From: an uncultured Collinsella sp.
GTDB taxonomy: Bacteria; Actinomycetota; Coriobacteriia; Coriobacteriales; Coriobacteriaceae
Reading direction: 5' to 3'
Assembly (NCBI GenBank): GCA_958453935.1
Contig: CAUDZT010000028.1
Coordinates: 1-28,859 of the forward strand
Length of the DNA stretch: 28,859 nt
The position numbers and the translations under genes were made by a program. The notes below the pieces were generated by a model, which made no database searches, was not told where the DNA came from, and worked only from the letters and a program-made list of their open reading frames with translations. Position 1 is the first letter of the stretch; each line of letters opens with the position of its first letter. Shown in pieces: positions 22,915-28,859 of the stretch.

Positions 22915-23661
22915 ATGCTCGAAGGATTGTTTGACGCCGACCGCTGGTCGACGACATTTCAAAACATGGGGCCCTTCTGGGAGGGCTTTGGCGTGACGCT
23001 GCAGGTGGTCGTTGCTGGTCTGCTGCTGTCGCTGGTGCTGGGCACGCTGCTGGGCGTGTTCTCGACCACCCGTTCGCGTGTACTGCGCGCCATCAGCCGC
23101 GTGTACGTTGAGTTTTACCAGAATACCCCGCTACCCGTGCAGGTGCTCTTTATGTATATGGCTGGCCCGCAGTTTTTGCAGGCTATAACCGGCGCCGACC
23201 AGCCGGTGCGCATCGCGCCGTTCGTGCTGGGCTTCTTGGGTGTGGGCCTGTATCACGCGGCCTACATCTCGGAGGTCATCCGCACCGGTATCGAGGCGGT
23301 TCCGCGCGGTCAGATGGAGGCGGCCCAGAGCCAGGGCTTCACCCGTGCACAGGCATACTGGTACATCGTGCTGCCCCAGACGTTCAAGATCATTCTGCCG
23401 CCGCTGTGTAACCAGGCGCTCAACCTGGTCAAGAACACGTCGGTGCTGGCGCTTGTGGCCGGTGGCGACCTTATGTACCGTTCCGACAACTTTGTGAGTC
23501 TGTACGGTTACCTGCAGGGATACATCGTCTGCTGCCTTATGTACTTCATCATCTGCTTTCCGCTCGCCATGCTGGTGCAGTGGCTCGAGCGCCGCTCCAA
23601 GGAGCGTCCGCGCGGAGTGAGCCTGGCCGAGCTGGGGCTCGACAACGTAGAGGAGGCCTAG
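22915..23661 (+). CDS. Polar amino acid ABC transporter permease 1
   Basis: This 248-residue integral membrane protein is of the HisM/GlnP type. The first helix is at about residues 24-45 (VTLQVVVAGLLLSLVLGTLL). The EAA loop contacting the ATPase includes PRGQMEAAQSQGF and IVLPQTFK. The start at ATG 22915 has AAGGAAGGA directly upstream; longer in-frame extension to 22759 overlaps the binding-protein gene and was rejected. The C-terminus is charged and cytoplasmic. It pairs with the next permease as a heterodimer. Confidence 0.93.
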   Translation: MLEGLFDADRWSTTFQNMGPFWEGFGVTLQVVVAGLLLSLVLGTLLGVFSTTRSRVLRAISRVYVEFYQNTPLPVQVLFMYMAGPQFLQAITGADQPVRIAPFVLGFLGVGLYHAAYISEVIRTGIEAVPRGQMEAAQSQGFTRAQAYWYIVLPQTFKIILPPLCNQALNLVKNTSVLALVAGGDLMYRSDNFVSLYGYLQGYIVCCLMYFIICFPLAMLVQWLERRSKERPRGVSLAELGLDNVEEA

Positions 23662-23664
23662 CGC

Positions 23665-24303
23665 ATGGAAATCTTCAACGCGACCAACCTGCTCTACATT
23701 TGGGGCGGTTTTGTTAAGACCATCGAGATCTCGGCGCTGTCGATCTTTTTCTCGCTCATCTTTGGCACGGTGCTGGCGCTTGTTAAAAGCTATGCGCCCC
23801 GCCCGTTCCGCATTTTGGTGAGCGCCTATATCGAGCTGTTCCGCTGCACACCGAACCTGCTGTGGATCCTGTTTATCTACTTTACGGTGCAGGGCTTGGA
23901 CATCGTGATCTCGACCATCGCCTTTACGCTGTTTACCAGCGCCGTTATGGCTGAGATCGTGCGCGGCGGTCTTAACTCGATTCCGCGCGGCCAGTTTGAG
24001 GCGGCGCAGAGCCAGGGCTTTGGCTTCTTTGCCACCATGCGCTACATCATTCTGCCGCAGACGTTTAAGACGATCATTCCGGCGCTGTTTAGCCAGTGCA
24101 CGACCGTCATCAAGGACAGCTCGTATCTTTCGGGCATTAACGTGGCCGAGCTCATGTACACGGCAAACGTCGTGATGGCCCACGCGATTGATCTGTCGCA
24201 GGTGCTTATGCTCTACGGACTGGTGTTTGCGATGTACTTTGTGCTCAACTTTGGTATCTCGCTGCTGGTGAGGGCTTATCAACGCCGTATCGTGGCCGCA
24301 TAG
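23665..24303 (+). CDS. Polar amino acid ABC transporter permease 2
   Basis: This 212-residue second permease of the same importer is clearly homologous to the first. It shares the EAA region (PRGQFEAAQSQGF, IILPQTFK), N-terminal helix FVKTIEISALSIFFSLIFGT, and IELFRCTPNLLWI, the counterpart of VEFYQNTPLPVQV. The gap to the upstream stop is three bases and GAGGAGG lies within the end of permease 1, so translation is coupled. It is the last gene of the operon; a structured region follows. Confidence 0.93.
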   Translation: MEIFNATNLLYIWGGFVKTIEISALSIFFSLIFGTVLALVKSYAPRPFRILVSAYIELFRCTPNLLWILFIYFTVQGLDIVISTIAFTLFTSAVMAEIVRGGLNSIPRGQFEAAQSQGFGFFATMRYIILPQTFKTIIPALFSQCTTVIKDSSYLSGINVAELMYTANVVMAHAIDLSQVLMLYGLVFAMYFVLNFGISLLVRAYQRRIVAA

Positions 24304-24312
24304 TCCTGCTTC

Positions 24313-24400
24313 CCCAAGCACGGCACCTTGCCCCTCAATCGTCGCTTGCGTACATTTAGTACGCGGCGCTCCTCTTTCGGGGCAATCTGCCGCACTTGGG
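24313..24400. other. Multi-stem nested inverted repeat after the ABC operon
   Basis: Four stacked stems fold as one rod: CCCAAG/CTTGGG (24313-24318, 24395-24400), CGGC/GCCG, TTGCCCC/GGGGCAA (24328-24334, 24379-24385) and GCGTAC/GTACGC (24348-24353, 24359-24364) around the loop ATTTA. There is no T-run. It could be a structured RNA, an mRNA-end stabiliser or a dispersed repeat; no known family was recognised. Confidence 0.6.
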
Positions 24401-24473
24401 AAACCGGGACGGTCGTAAGTGACAAAATGGGAATCAGGAATTGCCTTTTCTCATTTGTTAGAAAGGAATCGCG

Positions 24474-25097
24474 ATGAGCGATCTGGAGAACAAGAAGAAT
24501 CCTGTGGTCATTACCATCGCGCGCGATTTTGGTGCCGAGGGTCATGAGATTGGCCGAATGCTTGCCAACGAGCTGGGGATTCCGCTGTACGACAACGAAC
24601 TGCTGGTGCGTGCGTCGCTGCGTGCGGGCGAGTCGCTCGATAAGATGGCCGCCTACGACGAGCGCCTGGCCGTGGAGAACATGGCGTTTTTGCCCGACCG
24701 CTACGACGCCCGTTCGTACTCGGACAAGCTGTTCCAAAAGATGAGCCAGGTGATTTTGGACCTGGGTGAGACCGAGAGCTGCATTATCGAAGGCCGCCTG
24801 TCCGATTACCTGCTTCGCAACAACCCCAACCACATTGCCGTGTTGGTGACAGCGCCCTTTGAGGACCGCGTCGAAATCGTGCGCAAGAAGCGTGGCCTTA
24901 ACAAAAAGAAGGGTGCCAAGCTGGTCAAGCAGCAGCAGAAGGCGCGTGAGGCGTTCTACAAGCGCTACAGCGCCGGCAAGTGGAAGATGACGAGCGGTAA
25001 GGATATCGTCGTCAATCGCGCCAAGCTGGGCCGCGAAGGCTGCAAAGACGTTATCGCCGCTGCCTACCGCTACAAAGTAGCGCAGCTCGAAGACTAA
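24474..25097 (+). CDS. Cytidylate kinase-like family protein
   Basis: This 207-residue protein is of the cytidylate-kinase-like P-loop family. The N-terminus VVITIARDFGAEGHEIGRML replaces the usual nucleotide-binding GSGG loop with GAEGHEIG, and IIEGRLSDYLL and VLVTAPFEDRVEIV correspond to the core strands. A basic helical segment (KKRGLNKKKGAKLVKQQQ) resembles the lid. It is probably a nucleotide or small-molecule kinase; the substrate is unknown, and it is distinct from the essential Cmk. AGAAAGGA lies ahead of the ATG. It is a single gene, bounded by structured DNA on both sides. Confidence 0.82.
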   Translation: MSDLENKKNPVVITIARDFGAEGHEIGRMLANELGIPLYDNELLVRASLRAGESLDKMAAYDERLAVENMAFLPDRYDARSYSDKLFQKMSQVILDLGETESCIIEGRLSDYLLRNNPNHIAVLVTAPFEDRVEIVRKKRGLNKKKGAKLVKQQQKAREAFYKRYSAGKWKMTSGKDIVVNRAKLGREGCKDVIAAAYRYKVAQLED

Positions 25098-25103
25098 CCG
25101 ACC

Positions 25104-25145
25104 AAAACCACCACAAAGGGGACAGGCACCTTTGTGGTGGTTTTT
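25104..25145 (+). terminator. Terminator-like GGGGACAGG repeat, copy D
   Basis: AAAACCACCACAAAGG (25104-25119) pairs perfectly with CCTTTGTGGTGGTTTT (25129-25144) around the loop GGACAGGCA, followed by further T residues (TTTTTGTTTT from 25141). It begins 7 bp after the cytidylate-kinase-like stop and should terminate it. The same element appears inverted at 25436-25475 (copy E). Confidence 0.85.
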
Positions 25146-25152
25146 GTTTTAG

Positions 25153-25195
25153 GCCGAGGGGAAGGCCTTGGCGGCAGTGCCTATCCTCGGCTTTT
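25153..25195 (+). other. Second hairpin with T-run
   Basis: GCCGAGG (25153-25159) pairs with CCTCGGC (25185-25191), followed by TTTTGC. The 25-base loop contains a smaller GGC/GCC stem. It may back up terminator D. Confidence 0.55.
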
Positions 25196-25206
25196 GCATA
25201 GTCTCG

Positions 25207-25412
25207 ATCTGTAACACCAAGCCAGCGAAAATGGCTCTAACTGTTACAGATTTAGATGAACCGTTCGGCCGTCAGCCCAACGTCTTGATCTGTAACACCA
25301 GGCGGCATATTTGGTCTCTAACTGTTACAGATTGAGATGCGGCGTGGGCGGCCGGCACAATATCTCGATCTGTAACAACTGCAGGGCTCAACGGACTCCA
25401 ACTGTTACAGAT
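25207..25412. repeat. Array of three regularly spaced palindromic units (ATCTGTAACA...TGTTACAGAT)
   Basis: The arms ATCTGTAACA and TGTTACAGAT are identical in all three units: 25207-25216/25242-25251, 25288-25297/25323-25332 and 25368-25377/25403-25412. Every loop is exactly 25 bases but differs in sequence, ending CTAAC or CCAAC. Unit starts are 81 and 80 bp apart. Flanking bases extend the arms (TCTCG before, TGAGA after) in part. Loops 1 and 2 have inner stems (AGCCA/TGGCT; ACCA/TGGT). The array lies between convergent gene ends, which argues against a promoter operator and for an extragenic palindrome family. Confidence 0.85.
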
Positions 25413-25435
25413 TGAGACAAAACGATCAGGCAAGT

Positions 25436-25475
25436 CCAAAACCACCACTAAGGTGCCTGTCCCCTTTGTGGTGGT
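25436..25475 (-). repeat. GGGGACAGG repeat, copy E, inverted relative to copy D
   Basis: AAAACCACCACTAAGG then TGCCTGTCCC and CTTTGTGGTGGT reads as the reverse complement of copy D with one internal change and a diverged 3' end (CGGG for TTTT). It lies 290 bp from copy D with the three-palindrome array between them. Confidence 0.8.
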
Positions 25476-25490
25476 CGGGCGGCCGGCATA

Positions 25491-25530
25491 GAAAAAAGTC
25501 CCCGCCGGGCGTGTGCTCGACGGGGACTTT
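25491..25530 (-). terminator. Rho-independent terminator of the NfnAB operon
   Basis: On the minus strand AAAGTCCCCG (25530-25521) pairs with CGGGGACTTT (25504-25495), followed by a T-run of six in total. It lies 29 bp after the gltA stop codon. Confidence 0.9.
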
Positions 25531-25558
25531 GCCGTTTGGTGGCTAGCGCTGTAGGTGA

Positions 25559-26968
25559 TTACTCGCCCAGCAGGCTCTTGGTGATGGAAGCGGCGGCCTT
25601 CTTGCCGGCGCCCATCGCCAGAATGACCGTAGCGGCACCGGTGACGATGTCGCCGCCGGCCCAGATGCGGGGATCGGTGGTCTGGCCGGTCTCCTCGTCG
25701 GCGACGATGTAGCCCCACTTGTTGAGCTCCATCTTGCCGCCGATCTTCTTTGCGAAGGGGTTGGCGTTGGTGCCGATAGCCGAAATCGCGACGTCGCAGG
25801 GGATCTCCTCGATGGCGCCCTCGATGGGCACCGGGCGACGACGGCCGGACTCGTCGGGCTCGCCGAGTTCCATCTTCTGGACCTTGACGGCGCACACGGA
25901 GCCGTCCTCGCCAGCGACAAACTCGAGCGGGGAGACGAGCGGCAGAACCTCGACGCCCTCGGCCTTAGCATGGTGCAGCTCGGCGCGACGGCAGGGCATC
26001 TCGTCCTCGGTACGACGGTAGGCGATGATGGCGTGCTCGGCGCCCAGGCGCTTGGCGGTACGGACGGCGTCCATGGCCACGTTGCCGCCGCCAAAGACAA
26101 CGACGTTCTTGCCGTGCTTGGTGGGGGTGTCGTACTCGGGGAACTTGTTGGCCTTCATCAGGTTCACGCGGGTGAGGTACTCGTTCGCGAAGAAGACGTT
26201 GGGCAGGTTCTCGCCGGGGACGTTGAGGAACTTGGGCAGGCCAGCGCCGGTCGCCACGTAGATGGCGTCGAAGCCCTGCTCGAACAGCTCCTCGGCCGTG
26301 GCCATGTTGCCCACGACGGAGTTGTACTCAAACTTGACGCCCATGTCCTCCAGGCCGTCAATCTCGCGTTTGACGACCGCCTTGGGCAGACGGAACTCGG
26401 GGATGCCGTAGACCAGCACGCCGCCGCCGGTGAAGAAGGCCTCAAAGACGGTAACGTCAAAGCCGTTACGGGCGAGCTCGCCGGCGCAGGTGATGCCGGA
26501 CGGGCCGGAGCCGACGACAGCGACCTTCTTGCCGTTCTTGGGGGCCATCTTGGGCGTGGAGGCGAGCTCGGGGCGGTCACCCAGGAAGCGCTCGAGCTGG
26601 CCGATGGCCACGGGCTCGGACTTCTTGCCACGGATGCACTTGCCCTCGCACTGGTTCTCCTGCGGGCAGACGCGGCCGCAGATGGCGGGAAGCATGGAGT
26701 CCTCGCGAATGGTATCGAGAGCGCCGCCGAAGTCCTTCGCGCGGATCTGCTCGATAAAGCGGGGAATGTTGATGTTGACGGGGCAGCCCTCAACACAGAA
26801 CGGCTTCTTGCAGTTGAGGCAGCGCTCGGCCTCGGCCAGCGCCATCTCTTCGGTGAAGCCCTTGTCGACGGGGCGGAAGTCGCAGGCGCGCTCGGCAGCC
26901 GGCTCCTCGTTATCGGGGGTGCGGGGCGACTTCATATCGGCAACGAAACGACCGTTAACTAGTGGCAT
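25559..26968 (-). CDS. gltA: GltA/NfnB-type NADPH-dependent flavoprotein (glutamate synthase small-subunit family)
   Basis: This 469-residue FAD/NADPH protein has an N-terminal double [4Fe-4S] domain: Cys50, 53, 58 and 62, and Cys97, 101, 107 and 111. The FAD fold is VVGSGPSG (151-158) and the NADPH fold is VVFGGGNVAMDA. Databases often call it NADPH-dependent glutamate synthase small chain. However, the adjacent upstream FNR-like partner and the absence of a large GltB make it more likely NfnB or SudA, which with NfnA couples ferredoxin, NADH and NADPH. The start has GAGGAAAAG upstream and overlaps the NfnA stop region by 10 bp. Confidence 0.9.
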   Translation of the reverse strand: MPLVNGRFVADMKSPRTPDNEEPAAERACDFRPVDKGFTEEMALAEAERCLNCKKPFCVEGCPVNINIPRFIEQIRAKDFGGALDTIREDSMLPAICGRVCPQENQCEGKCIRGKKSEPVAIGQLERFLGDRPELASTPKMAPKNGKKVAVVGSGPSGITCAGELARNGFDVTVFEAFFTGGGVLVYGIPEFRLPKAVVKREIDGLEDMGVKFEYNSVVGNMATAEELFEQGFDAIYVATGAGLPKFLNVPGENLPNVFFANEYLTRVNLMKANKFPEYDTPTKHGKNVVVFGGGNVAMDAVRTAKRLGAEHAIIAYRRTEDEMPCRRAELHHAKAEGVEVLPLVSPLEFVAGEDGSVCAVKVQKMELGEPDESGRRRPVPIEGAIEEIPCDVAISAIGTNANPFAKKIGGKMELNKWGYIVADEETGQTTDPRIWAGGDIVTGAATVILAMGAGKKAAASITKSLLGE

Positions 26969-27798
26969 GCGCAGCTCTTTTCCTCATAGGCCTTGAGGGA
27001 CTCGCCCTCTTCGGAACGGTAAGCGGCCTGGCGGGCACGAAGGTCATCCCAGTCGACCAGGGTGGCATCGAAGTCGGGGCCGTCGACGCAAGCGAACTTG
27101 GTCACGCCGCCCACCTCGACGCGGCAGCAGCCGCACATGCCGGTGCCGTCAACCATGATGGGGTTGAGTGACGCGGTGATGGGGGTGTCGTACTTCTGGG
27201 CGGTGAGGGTCGAGAACTTCATCATCGGAACGGGGCCGACGCAGAAGACCTGGCTCACGGCCTTGTCCTGCAGCAGGCGCTCCAGCGGAGCGGTGACAAC
27301 GCCCTGCTCGCCGTAGGAGCCGTCGTCAGTGGTGATGTGGATGTGGTCCTCGTCGAGGAGCTCGCGGAACTGGTCCTCCATGAGCAGGAGGTCCTTGGTG
27401 CGAGCGCCCATGATGGCGTGCACCTCGTGACCGGTCTCGACCAGGTGCTTGGCGACCGGGAAGGCAATTGCCAGGCCGACGCCGCCGCCAATGACGGCGC
27501 AGGGGCCCTCGGCCATCTCGGTGGGAACGCCCAGCGGGCCCACGACGTCGCGCAGTGACTCGCCGGCCTCATAGGTGGAAAGCATCTCGGTGGTCTTGCC
27601 GATCACCATGAAGATGAACTCGACCCAGCCCTCGTCACCGTTCCAACCAGCTAGGGTAAACGGGACGCGCTCGCCCGTCTCGTTGGCGCGAACCATGAGG
27701 AACTGTCCAGCGTGCGCATGCTTGGCGATCGCGGGCGCCTCGATGCGGAACTTGAACACCTTCTCCGAGAACTGCGTCTTCTCCAGGATCTTATACAT
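26959..27798 (-). CDS. NfnA/SudB-type FAD/NAD-binding ferredoxin reductase-like subunit
   Basis: This 279-residue flavoprotein of the sulfide/dihydroorotate dehydrogenase-like (PyrK-related) family contains an FAD domain (residues 1-95; VPFTLAGW), an NAD(H) fold (AVIGGGVGLAIAFPVAKHL, from 101) and a [2Fe-2S] region MCGCCRVEVGG...FACVDGPDFD (Cys222, Cys225, Cys237, with Asp217 as the possible fourth ligand known from NfnA structures). With the overlapping gene downstream it should form electron-bifurcating NfnAB or a sulfide dehydrogenase. The C-terminus EEKSCACH has two extra cysteines and a histidine. GAGAGGGG precedes the start. Confidence 0.88.
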   Translation of the reverse strand: MYKILEKTQFSEKVFKFRIEAPAIAKHAHAGQFLMVRANETGERVPFTLAGWNGDEGWVEFIFMVIGKTTEMLSTYEAGESLRDVVGPLGVPTEMAEGPCAVIGGGVGLAIAFPVAKHLVETGHEVHAIMGARTKDLLLMEDQFRELLDEDHIHITTDDGSYGEQGVVTAPLERLLQDKAVSQVFCVGPVPMMKFSTLTAQKYDTPITASLNPIMVDGTGMCGCCRVEVGGVTKFACVDGPDFDATLVDWDDLRARQAAYRSEEGESLKAYEEKSCACH

Positions 27799-27864
27799 AG
27801 AACCCCTCTCTTGTTAGGGCCGCCGAACCGTGCCTCCACGGAAATGGACGGTAGCCCGAGTAAA

Positions 27865-27909
27865 ACCGTACGCGCACAGGCGTTGTGCAGACATACGGTG
27901 CAAATTATA
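27865..27909 (-). promoter_or_regulatory. Likely nfnA promoter with hairpin at the mRNA 5' end
   Basis: A perfect -10 TATAAT lies on the minus strand at 27909-27904; the -35 region (CGTAAA) is poor. The predicted start near 27897 coincides with a hairpin: ACCGTA (27899-27894) pairs with TACGGT (27870-27865), enclosing GCACA/TGTGC, followed by TTTT. A leader of about 100 bases runs to the nfnA ATG. Confidence 0.5.
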
Positions 27910-27967
27910 CCCTCATGGACATGCTGTTTACGTGTGTCTTCGGCGGTTGGGAAAAGGGTTTATCCAC

Positions 27968-28010
27968 TTCGACCTACCAAATAGGGATAGGTTTATTTTG
28001 GTCGGTTTTA
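27968..28010 (+). repeat. GGGGACAGG hairpin repeat, copy B (diverged)
   Basis: The core is AGGGATAGG (27983-27991) followed by TTTATTTTGG, with arms ACCTACC and GGTCGGT. It is aligned over 43 bp with copies A and C but with several changes at the left end. It is inverted relative to copy C, about 120 bp away. Confidence 0.65.
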
Positions 28011-28024
28011 TCAGGCAAAACGGC

Positions 28025-28066
28025 AAAGGGGGCCGGCCTCGGGTTGTGATGAGGCCGGCCCCCTTT
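28025..28066. terminator. Strong hairpin, probable terminator of pth
   Basis: AAAGGGGGCCGGCCTC (28025-28040) and GAGGCCGGCCCCCTTT (28051-28066) form a 16-bp perfect stem with a ten-base loop, ending CTTT on both strands. It lies between the nfnA promoter and the pth stop. Confidence 0.75.
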
Positions 28067-28132
28067 GGGGTGTTATGCGTGTATGGCGGCGCGGGGTTTA
28101 TTGCGATGCGGCCACCGGGGCGTTTCCGCAGA

Positions 28133-28175
28133 TAAAACCTGCCAAAATAAACCTGTCCCTAAACGGTAGGTTTTA
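28133..28175 (-). repeat. GGGGACAGG hairpin repeat, copy C, starting in the pth stop codon
   Basis: Read on the minus strand it starts TAAAACCTACC at 28175, where the first three bases are the pth stop codon, passes through AGGGACAGG (28160-28152) and ends GGCAGGTTTTA at 28133. It matches copy A at 38 of 43 positions. The interval 28067-28132 shows nothing else recognisable. Confidence 0.72.
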
Positions 28176-28802
28176 GTGCTTGCCGTTGGCGGAGGCGGCG
28201 CCGTTGACGTGGTCGCGGGCGTAGATTACGCCGTGGACGATGGCCAGACCGGCGGCATCTGCGGCGCGGGCGCAGGTGTCCTGGAAGTCCTCGGCCTCGC
28301 GGGCGCGCAGCTGCTTGAGCACATAGTCTGCCACGGCCATCTTGCCGGGAGGGTTGCCGATGCCGGTGCGGATACGGCTAAAGTCGCGGCTGCCCATCTT
28401 GTCGATGATGGAGCGCAGGCCGTTGTGACCGGCATGGCCTCCGCCCACCTTGACGCGCACGTCACCGGCGGGAATGTCGAGCTCGTCGTGAATCACGAGC
28501 AGCTCCTCGGCCTTGATCTTGTACTCGCGGCAGAGCTTGGAGATGGGTCCGCCCGAGGTGTTCATGTACGACTGCGGCTTGACCAGCACGATCTGGCGCT
28601 TGCCACCCTCTTCCTCGGGATCGTTGATGTTGATGAGCGCGACCTCGGCGCCTGCCTGGTTTTTCCAGTACGTGACGCCGGCCTGACGGGCCAGCTCGTC
28701 AATCGCCTTAAAGCCGGCGTTGTGGCGGGTCTCGGCATATTCCTCGCCAGGGTTGCCAAGTCCGGCAACCATGCGAATCTTAAGCGGCTGTGCAGCTGCC
28801 AT
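28173..28802 (-). CDS. pth: Peptidyl-tRNA hydrolase
   Basis: This 209-residue cytosolic enzyme releases tRNA from prematurely dropped peptidyl-tRNA. Motifs are VAGLGNPGEEYAETRHNAGF (with the catalytic His in RHNAG), VKPQSYMNTSG, IHDELDIPAGDVRVKVGGG, HAGHNGLRS and RIRTGIGNP. Length is slightly above the usual 190. The ATG follows AAAGGAAG. The stop codon forms part of repeat copy C. The last 57 bases of the window upstream of it (28803-28859) show no identifiable coding end. Confidence 0.95.
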   Translation of the reverse strand: MAAAQPLKIRMVAGLGNPGEEYAETRHNAGFKAIDELARQAGVTYWKNQAGAEVALININDPEEEGGKRQIVLVKPQSYMNTSGGPISKLCREYKIKAEELLVIHDELDIPAGDVRVKVGGGHAGHNGLRSIIDKMGSRDFSRIRTGIGNPPGKMAVADYVLKQLRAREAEDFQDTCARAADAAGLAIVHGVIYARDHVNGAASANGKH

Positions 28803-28859
28803 GTGCTTCCTTTCGTCGATTTATCGTCTGCTATGGTGAGCGACCCCGTTGCCGCTGTC

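Noticed and set aside
25207..25412. CRISPR array
   Set aside because: The conserved parts are short inverted arms, not direct repeats of CRISPR length; there are only three units, the intervals alternate between 25 and 35-36 bases, and there are no cas genes.
25207..25412. Operator array for a transcription factor
   Set aside because: It sits between two converging gene ends beyond terminators, with no promoter to regulate. It is kept only as a minor alternative.
25104..25475. Insertion sequence bounded by inverted repeats D and E
   Set aside because: The 284-bp interior has no open frame that could encode a transposase, and copy D by itself is a good terminator. A non-autonomous unit remains possible.

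Overview
The window most likely comes from a Coriobacteriia genome, and Collinsella is the best guess. The evidence is high-GC coding sequence with strong AGGAGG-type ribosome binding sites, a mannose-family PTS next to a sortase-anchored host-glycan hydrolase, NfnAB-type flavoproteins, and many short intergenic palindromes. This assignment is inferred from gene content and style; no rRNA or marker comparison was possible.

Layout. (1) Positions 1-4258 hold the start of a divergent GntR regulator, a four-gene mannose/sorbose-family PTS operon (EIIA, EIIB, EIIC, EIID), a small two-helix membrane protein and a MarR regulator. (2) After a structured 511-bp gap comes a 2137-residue secreted GH31 enzyme (4770-11183) with carbohydrate-binding, FIVAR, cohesin-like and dockerin-like modules and an IPNTG sorting signal. 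(3) 11401-13383 encodes PurE, a class B sortase and a MoaE-like protein, convergent with a CmpB-type membrane protein (13474-14700, minus). (4) 14987-18609 encodes PurF, PurM and PurN. (5) 18762-21080 encodes an orphan EIIA, a PrsA-like PPIase and a YqeY-like protein. (6) 21274-24303 is a polar amino acid ABC importer (ATPase, Tat-type lipoprotein, two permeases), followed by a cytidylate-kinase-like gene. (7) On the minus strand are NfnB/GltA and NfnA (25559-27798) and peptidyl-tRNA hydrolase (28173-28802).

How the genes fit together. The GH31 enzyme probably trims alpha-linked sugars from host or dietary glycans at the cell wall. The sortase 0.7 kb downstream is a candidate for anchoring it. 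The upstream PTS may import the released sugar under MarR and/or GntR control: a shared 24-bp operator-like motif occurs twice before the PTS operon and once before the MarR gene. PurE, PurF, PurM and PurN supply steps of de novo purine synthesis.

The most unusual content is intergenic. A family of hairpins shares a GGGGACAGG-like loop; two copies begin inside stop codons and two pairs are inverted. A cluster of about seven hairpins lies at 25104-25530 and includes three regularly spaced palindromes with identical arms and constant 25-nt variable loops. A 56-bp near-perfect palindrome lies just before the orphan EIIA gene. No transposase, CRISPR-Cas, tRNA or rRNA gene was seen.
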